Made by a program: the position numbers and the translations under genes
Assembly: GCA_046712825.1 (NCBI GenBank)
Contig: JBKKCR010000195.1
Span: forward strand, 1 to 52,588
Length of the DNA: 52,588 nt
Origin: DATFGK01 sp046712825
Lineage (GTDB): Bacteria; Actinomycetota; AC-67
Reading direction: 5' to 3'
The notes under the pieces: generated by a model
Told to the model about the DNA's origin: nothing
The model's database searches: none
Seen by the model: the letters and a program-made list of their open reading frames with translations, nothing else
Shown: in pieces, positions 48,550-52,588 of the stretch
How the letters are laid out: every line of letters begins with the position of its first letter
Position numbering within the stretch: position 1 is the first letter of the stretch

Positions 48550-49083
48550 CTAGAGCGTCTCGGCCTCGAGCGGATGGAACGAAACGTCGACGTCCAGGTC
48601 CGCGCCGGCCATCTTGAGATCGGCATCGATCGCCGCGGTGTCGGCGGTCTTGGGGACGACGACTTCCATGAGCACGACGTAAACGGGAGGCTCCCCCTCG
48701 ACGACGCGGGTGGCGAGGTCGGTGATGTTCACCTCGTGCCGGCTCAGCGTCTCGCTGACCCGGAAGACGATGCCCGGCTTGTCGGCGCCGTAGACGCTGA
48801 CGACGTACTCCTCCGCGCCGAGAGCGGGTTCGGCGGTGGAGGCGGCGACCGGACGCACCGAGACGAGAAGTTCGAGCGCCTGCGCCGGGCCGTGGAGCGC
48901 GCGCTCGACGGCGTTCGCGTCGGCGTCGTCGGGCAGGTCGACGATGAGCATCATCGAGAAGTGGCCGCCGAGGATCGCCATGCGGGAATCCTCGATGTTC
49001 CCGCCGTGCTCGAAGAGGATCTTGGCGACGGCGGCGGCGATGCCGGGCCGGTCCGCCCCCACCGCCGTCACTGCAACCTGCAT
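48550..49083 (-). CDS. Two-ACT-domain protein (GcvR-like)
   Basis: A 177-aa protein made of two ACT domains. The first is VAVTAVGADRPGIAAAVAKI with ILGGHFSMMLIVDLPD, the second YVVSVYGADKPGIVFRVSET with VYVVLMEVVVP. The GADRPGI/GADKPGI turns are the amino-acid-binding loops. Proteins of this layout, such as E. coli GcvR, regulate glycine cleavage or serve as amino acid sensors. The target here is unknown. ATG 49083. Long in-frame readings upstream run through DUF192 and are rejected. The 24-nt gap to the divergent DUF192 gene is very short. Confidence 0.87.
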   Translation of the reverse strand: MQVAVTAVGADRPGIAAAVAKILFEHGGNIEDSRMAILGGHFSMMLIVDLPDDADANAVERALHGPAQALELLVSVRPVAASTAEPALGAEEYVVSVYGADKPGIVFRVSETLSRHEVNITDLATRVVEGEPPVYVVLMEVVVPKTADTAAIDADLKMAGADLDVDVSFHPLEAETL

Positions 49084-49107
49084 GTTGGGCAACGTACCAT
49101 TAGGCCG

Positions 49108-49575
49108 ATGAAGTTGCGCGTGCTCGCTCTGGCCTTCGCGTTCCTCGTCTTGGCGTGTGGGGGGAAGGGGCGGATCGAGTCCTTGTCCGGCGTCAAGGTC
49201 GTACTCGGCTCGGGCGCCACGGCGCTCGCGATCGTCGCCAAGGTCGCGGCGACCCCCGATGATCGGGCCGAAGGGTTGATGGGCGTCAAGTCGCTGCCGG
49301 CGAATCGCGGGATGCTCTTCGTCTTCCGTGAGCCCGGCAAGGTGCCCTTCTACATGAAGAACACGTTGATCCCGCTCGACATCGCCTTCATCGGCCAGGG
49401 GAAGGTTCTCCAGATCGAGTCGATGGTGCCGTGCAAGGTCGAACACTGTCCCTTGACCCGGCCGGACGTGACGTACGAGATGGCGCTCGAGGTTGCCGCC
49501 GGGACCTTCGCCAAGGCGGGGATACGCCCGGCGGCGCCGGTCTCGATCGAGGGGACGCTGCCGAGAGCGAGCTGA
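49108..49575 (+). CDS. DUF192 lipoprotein
   Basis: A 155-aa exported protein with lipobox LVLAC (Cys at 17). The DUF192 core includes DRAEGLMGVKSLPANRGMLFVF and PFYMKNTLIPLDIAFIGQGK. The tail keeps YEMALEVAAGTFAKAGIRPA, the usual end of the domain. The family is extracytoplasmic and of unknown function. ATG 49108. It is followed after 6 nt by a small cytoplasmic protein gene. Confidence 0.88.
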   Translation: MKLRVLALAFAFLVLACGGKGRIESLSGVKVVLGSGATALAIVAKVAATPDDRAEGLMGVKSLPANRGMLFVFREPGKVPFYMKNTLIPLDIAFIGQGKVLQIESMVPCKVEHCPLTRPDVTYEMALEVAAGTFAKAGIRPAAPVSIEGTLPRAS

Positions 49576-49581
49576 TGCGGC

Positions 49582-49992
49582 GTGGCCTACTTCCCAGATT
49601 TCGGCAAAGAGACCGCGGTCGTCTCCGGGCCGCTGATCCGCGCGGTGGGGTGGCTCTCCTCGACCCAGTCCTTCAACCAGGGTTGGGTCCCCGCGGAGTT
49701 CTCGGACCGGCTCGAGCTCATCTGTGAACGCTGGGACGACGGCGTGGAGCCGCTCGGCTGGCCGGAGAGCGCCGGCGTCCACACCTGCGAGCTCTGCGGG
49801 GACTTCCATGCCGCCGGGAGCGTGGGCATACCCGGGGACGGCATCCTGTTCGTAGCCCCGGAGATGGTCGCCCACTACGTGGACGAGCACGGGTACCTCC
49901 CCCCTGCCGACTTCGTCGAGGCCGTGCTCGCGTGCCCGATCCCGGGCACGGACGAATACGCCTCTGCCGTCGCGCCCTTCATCGAGCCCTAA
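49582..49992 (+). CDS. Conserved-looking cytoplasmic protein, unknown function
   Basis: A 136-aa protein starting at GTG 49582. It has one CxxC pair in HTCELCGDFH near residues 68-71, then MVAHYVDEHGYLPPADFVEAV and a tail PIPGTDEYASAV. The pattern of a CxxC followed by a His-rich region suggests zinc binding. I recall no name for it. It is aromatic-rich and has no signal or TM helix. It follows DUF192 by 6 nt and precedes the dnaK promoter. Confidence 0.72.
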   Translation: MAYFPDFGKETAVVSGPLIRAVGWLSSTQSFNQGWVPAEFSDRLELICERWDDGVEPLGWPESAGVHTCELCGDFHAAGSVGIPGDGILFVAPEMVAHYVDEHGYLPPADFVEAVLACPIPGTDEYASAVAPFIEP

Positions 49993-50013
49993 GCACCGAC
50001 GCCGCGGGGTAGA

Positions 50014-50032
50014 AGCCCTGCTCAGCAGGGCT
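50014..50032 (+). terminator. Hairpin between the 136-aa gene and the dnaK promoter
   Basis: AGCCCTGCT (50014-50022) and AGCAGGGCT (50024-50032) are perfect inverted repeats, folding as an 8-bp stem with a 3-nt loop, 21 nt after the stop at 49992 and directly before the dnaK promoter. It probably terminates the upstream transcript, although no T-run follows. Confidence 0.6.
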
Positions 50033-50038
50033 AGGAGA

Positions 50039-50069
50039 CTTGACAGTAAGACACTCAAGTTTCTATACT
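50039..50069 (+). promoter_or_regulatory. dnaK promoter overlapped by a HAIR (HspR) operator
   Basis: TTGACA (50040-50045) and TATACT (50064-50069), 18 nt apart, form a near-consensus housekeeping promoter. The HAIR half-sites overlap it: CTTGACA (50039-50045), seven nt, ACTCAAG (50053-50059). The right half is perfect and the left has two mismatches to CTTGAGT. HspR bound there would cover the -35 and spacer, giving heat-relieved repression of the dnaK operon. Confidence 0.85.
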
Positions 50070-50136
50070 TGGCTCACATAACTTAATTTGGGTGCTCTTC
50101 TAGCTAGTAGAAGGGCCGAAACAGGGGAGCAAGCAA

Positions 50137-51996
50137 ATGGCGAAAGTAGTCGGGATCGATCTTGGTACCACCAACTCGGTTGTAGCCGTCCTCGAGGGCG
50201 GCGAGCCGACGGTTATCCCGAATGCAGAAGGCGCTCGGACGACTCCGAGCGTTGTCGCGTTCTCGAAATCGGGCGAGATCCTTGTCGGTGAGGTCGCGAA
50301 GCGTCAGGCGATCACCAACCCGGACCGCACGGTCCGCTCGATCAAGCGTGACATGGGCCGCAAGGACTGGTCGCTCGACGTCGACGGCAAGAAGTGGACG
50401 CCGCAGGAGATCAGCGCGCAGGTCCTCGGAAAGCTCAAGCGCGACGCGGAGGCATACCTCGGCGCGAAAGTGACCCAGGCCGTGGTCACCGTTCCCGCGT
50501 ACTTCGACGACTCGCAGCGTCAGGCGACGCAAGAGGCCGGGACTATCGCGGGCCTCGAGGTGCTGCGGATCATCAACGAGCCGACCGCGGCCGCGCTGGC
50601 GTACGGGCTCGACAAGAAGACGGACGAGACGGTTCTGGTGTTCGACCTCGGCGGCGGGACGTTCGACGTGTCGTTGCTCGAGATCGGCGACGGCGTCTTC
50701 GAGGTCAAGGCGACGCACGGCGACACGCATCTCGGCGGTGACGACTGGGACCAGCGGGTCATCGACTGGCTCGTCACGCAGTTCAAGAACAAGCACGGCG
50801 TCGACCTGGCCCAGGACCGGATGGCGCTCCAGCGCCTGAAGGAGGCCGCGGAGAAGGCGAAGATCGAGCTGTCCGGGACGACCGAGACGACGATCAATCT
50901 TCCGTTCGTGACGGCGACGGCCGAAGGGCCGCTGCACCTCGAGGAGAAGCTGACCCGCTCGGAGTTCGAGCGGATGACGTCGGATCTGATCGATCGGTGC
51001 AAGGGGCCGTTCACGATGGCCGTCAAGGACGCGGGGATCGACGTGAAGGCGATCGATCACGTGATCCTGGTCGGCGGCTCGACACGCATGCCGTCCGTTC
51101 AGGCGCTCGTGAAGGAGCTGACCGGCGGCAAGGAGCCGAACAAGGGCGTCAACCCCGACGAGGTCGTCGCGGTCGGCGCCGCGATCCAGGCCGGCGTGCT
51201 CAAGGGCGAGGTGAAGGACGTTCTGCTGCTCGACGTGACGCCGTTGACGCTCGGGATCGAGACCAAGGGCGGGATCTTCACCAAGCTCATCGAGCGGAAC
51301 ACGACGATCCCGACGCGAAAGAGCGAGATTTTCACGACGGCCGACGATGGGCAGACGCAGGTCGAGGTCCACGTCCTCCAGGGTGAGGGCGAGATGGCGA
51401 CCGGTCACGGTGTTCGCTCGCTGGGCAAGTTCCAGCTGACGGGCATCCCGGCTGCGCCGCGCGGTGTTCCGCAGGTCGAAGTCTCGTTCGACATCGACGC
51501 CAACGGCATCGTGCAAGTAGCCGCGAAGGACCTCGCGACGTCCAAGGAGCAGGCGATGACGATCACCGGCGGCACCGCGCTGCCGAAGGAAGAGATCGAT
51601 CGCATGATGCGCGAGGCGGAGCAGTTCGCCGACGAGGACGCGAAGCGTCGCGTCGAGGCGGAGGCCCGCAACCAAGCGGACAACCTCGTGTACCAGGCGG
51701 AGAAGCTCCTGTCGGAGAACGGCGACAAGATCCCTGCCGGCGACAAGGACGACGTGCAGAAGTCGCTCGATGAGGTGAAGGAAGCGCTGAAGGGCACCGA
51801 CGTGTCGGCGATCTCGGCGGCGTCGGAGCGGCTCTCGCAAGCGGCGCAGAAGGTCGGGCAAGCGATGTACAACGCGCAGCAGGCGGAGTCGGCTGCGGCG
51901 GCCGGCGGTGCCGGCGATCCGGGTTCGGCCGGGCCGGCAGGCTCGAGCGATGACGTGGTCGACGCGGAGGTCGTCGACGAAGGAGACAACGCGTAG
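50137..51996 (+). CDS. dnaK: Chaperone DnaK (Hsp70)
   Basis: A 619-aa Hsp70. The ATPase domain starts VVGIDLGTTNSVVAVLEGG and has FDLGGGTFDVSLLEIGDG and DHVILVGGSTRMPSVQ. The linker DVLLLDVTPLTLGIETKGG leads to the substrate-binding domain. The C-terminal end is acidic (DAEVVDEGDNA). It is the expected length for actinobacterial DnaK. ATG 50137 has GGGGAG upstream. An hsp20 gene follows where grpE usually lies. Confidence 0.98.
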   Translation: MAKVVGIDLGTTNSVVAVLEGGEPTVIPNAEGARTTPSVVAFSKSGEILVGEVAKRQAITNPDRTVRSIKRDMGRKDWSLDVDGKKWTPQEISAQVLGKLKRDAEAYLGAKVTQAVVTVPAYFDDSQRQATQEAGTIAGLEVLRIINEPTAAALAYGLDKKTDETVLVFDLGGGTFDVSLLEIGDGVFEVKATHGDTHLGGDDWDQRVIDWLVTQFKNKHGVDLAQDRMALQRLKEAAEKAKIELSGTTETTINLPFVTATAEGPLHLEEKLTRSEFERMTSDLIDRCKGPFTMAVKDAGIDVKAIDHVILVGGSTRMPSVQALVKELTGGKEPNKGVNPDEVVAVGAAIQAGVLKGEVKDVLLLDVTPLTLGIETKGGIFTKLIERNTTIPTRKSEIFTTADDGQTQVEVHVLQGEGEMATGHGVRSLGKFQLTGIPAAPRGVPQVEVSFDIDANGIVQVAAKDLATSKEQAMTITGGTALPKEEIDRMMREAEQFADEDAKRRVEAEARNQADNLVYQAEKLLSENGDKIPAGDKDDVQKSLDEVKEALKGTDVSAISAASERLSQAAQKVGQAMYNAQQAESAAAAGGAGDPGSAGPAGSSDDVVDAEVVDEGDNA

Positions 51997-52018
51997 GGCG
52001 TTTCGCGAGGGAGGTGAT

Positions 52019-52093
52019 GTGAAGGAAGCCTCGTGGGCGAGAAGGTGGTTCTCAGGAGTGTTAGACGGTTTCGGGAGGAGGAACAGGAGGTGA
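52019..52093 (+). CDS. Possible 24-codon ORF between dnaK and hsp20
   Basis: A frame from GTG 52019 to TGA 52091-52093 encodes a 24-residue basic, amphipathic peptide beginning MKEASWARRWFSGVLDG. A GGGAGG site lies about 4 nt upstream and the stop falls in the hsp20 ribosome-binding region (AGGAGGTGA), so it could couple hsp20 translation. It may equally be chance in GC-rich DNA. Confidence 0.3.
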   Translation: MKEASWARRWFSGVLDGFGRRNRR

Positions 52094-52098
52094 AGGTC

Positions 52099-52539
52099 AT
52101 GGCGATCACCAGAAGGGATCCGTTCCGCGACCTGCTCAATCTGCAGAACGAGATGACGCGGCTGTTCGGCCGCGCGTACGGCGACGAAGCCGAAGGAACC
52201 CGCTCCACGTGGGCTCCGCCGATCGACATCTACGAAACGCAGGACGCGTACAAGGTCGTCGCCGAGCTGCCGGGCTTCGGTCCGAACGACGTCGATGTGA
52301 CCGTGAACGAGGGCCAGCTGTCGATCCTCGGCGAGCGGAAGTTCTACGACGAGGTTTCCGAGGAGAGCTTCCACCGCGTGGAGCGGCGCTTCGGAGCGTT
52401 CCAGCGGATCGTCTCGCTGCCGCAGCAGGTGCAGGCAGACAAGGTGGAGGCCGGCTTCGACAAGGGCGTGCTCACGGTGAGCATCCCGAAGGCGGAGCAG
52501 GCGAAGCCGCGCCGCATCGAGATCAAGGCGCACTCGTAG
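52099..52539 (+). CDS. Hsp20/alpha-crystallin family small heat shock protein
   Basis: A 146-aa small chaperone that holds unfolding proteins for DnaK. The alpha-crystallin domain spans about residues 40-135: PPIDIYETQDAYKVVAELPG, NDVDVTVNEGQLSILGERK, the family box GAFQRIVSLPQQV and GVLTVSIPKAEQAKPRRIEI. ATG 52099 with AGGAGG 7 nt upstream is used; GTG 52090 and an upstream start at 52033 are in frame but less well placed. Its place after dnaK under the HAIR promoter suggests HspR control. Confidence 0.95.
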   Translation: MAITRRDPFRDLLNLQNEMTRLFGRAYGDEAEGTRSTWAPPIDIYETQDAYKVVAELPGFGPNDVDVTVNEGQLSILGERKFYDEVSEESFHRVERRFGAFQRIVSLPQQVQADKVEAGFDKGVLTVSIPKAEQAKPRRIEIKAHS

Positions 52540-52588
52540 TGAGCGACGCACCTCGCGTGCCGAGTGGGTCCGACCCTGTGGCGGGGTC
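52539..52588 (+). CDS. Start of a further gene in the dnaK operon (partial)
   Basis: GTG 52539 shares its G with the hsp20 TAG and opens a frame MSDAPRVPSGSDPVAG that remains open to the window end. The low-complexity polar start would suit GrpE, which usually follows dnaK, but too little is visible to decide. Confidence 0.4.
   Translation, partial: MSDAPRVPSGSDPVAG

Noticed and set aside
49084..50058. Extension of the ACT-domain protein to 502 aa
   Set aside because: The added part is antisense to the DUF192 and 136-aa genes and has shadow composition.
50104..52551. 815-aa minus-strand frame across dnaK and hsp20
   Set aside because: It is antisense to two highly conserved genes; such frames are common opposite GC-rich dnaK.

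Overview
The window is high-GC DNA (roughly two thirds G+C) from an actinobacterium (Actinomycetota). Three things point there. Gene order matches two conserved actinobacterial loci: the sigM / murJ / DUF6049 / pcnA block, and the ino1 / padR / DUF5318 / ponA / GT87 / rpsF / ssb / rpsR / rplI / dnaB block. The window also has a HAIR operator at dnaK, a sodN-sodX pair, an EtfD-type reductase and many GTG/TTG starts. From memory, the two blocks lie close together in Streptomyces and near oriC in Mycobacterium. Several features (split MurJ/pseudokinase, half-size TSUP genes, orphan complex I-like subunits) suggest a deep or uncultured lineage, but I cannot name it.

Layout. 1-8342 (minus) is one compact envelope operon: DUF6049 membrane protein, MurJ flippase, a 125-aa one-TM protein, a pseudokinase with an extracellular discoidin-like domain, a FemAB-like transferase, alanine racemase, an ECF sigma factor and the start of its presumed anti-sigma factor. 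8369-12551 holds two half-size TSUP genes, a YbaK-like deacylase, pilT and the poly(A) polymerase/CCA-type nucleotidyltransferase. 12670-13561 is a divergent nickel superoxide dismutase and its maturation peptidase. 13563-17968 (minus) holds PadR, inositol-phosphate synthase, an MFS transporter and a patatin-like protein. 18241-25005 (plus) runs DUF5318, two complex I-like membrane proteins, a class A PBP, a GT87-type enzyme and a HemQ-like protein.

24.3-35.2 kb looks like an accessory block inserted between the ponA part and the rpsF-dnaB part of an otherwise conserved order. It carries HemQ, DUF779, a halogenase-like flavoprotein, two large secreted Calx-beta proteins (one fused to a sulfatase), an aldehyde dehydrogenase with a 53-aa cysteine-ended mini-protein, and two cupredoxins. 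35289-40214 returns to housekeeping genes: rpsF, ssb, rpsR, rplI, dnaB, nth, an EamA transporter and a small membrane protein, followed by an opposing tRNA-Gly(CCC). 40346-48542 (mostly minus) holds a secreted TIM-barrel-like protein, dcd, a thiolase with a degenerate HMG-CoA-synthase/DUF35 fusion, EtfD and peptide deformylase. 48550-52588 ends with ACT, DUF192 and the dnaK-hsp20 heat-shock operon.

No CRISPR array, insertion sequence, integrase or phage gene was seen. The best candidates for something little described are: the split MviN-type module with its unnamed one-TM protein; the orphan NuoH/NuoM-like pair beside ponA; the pseudo-HMG-CoA synthase paired with an intact thiolase; and the two 53-aa mini-proteins with paired C-terminal cysteines, each placed just before a metabolic operon.
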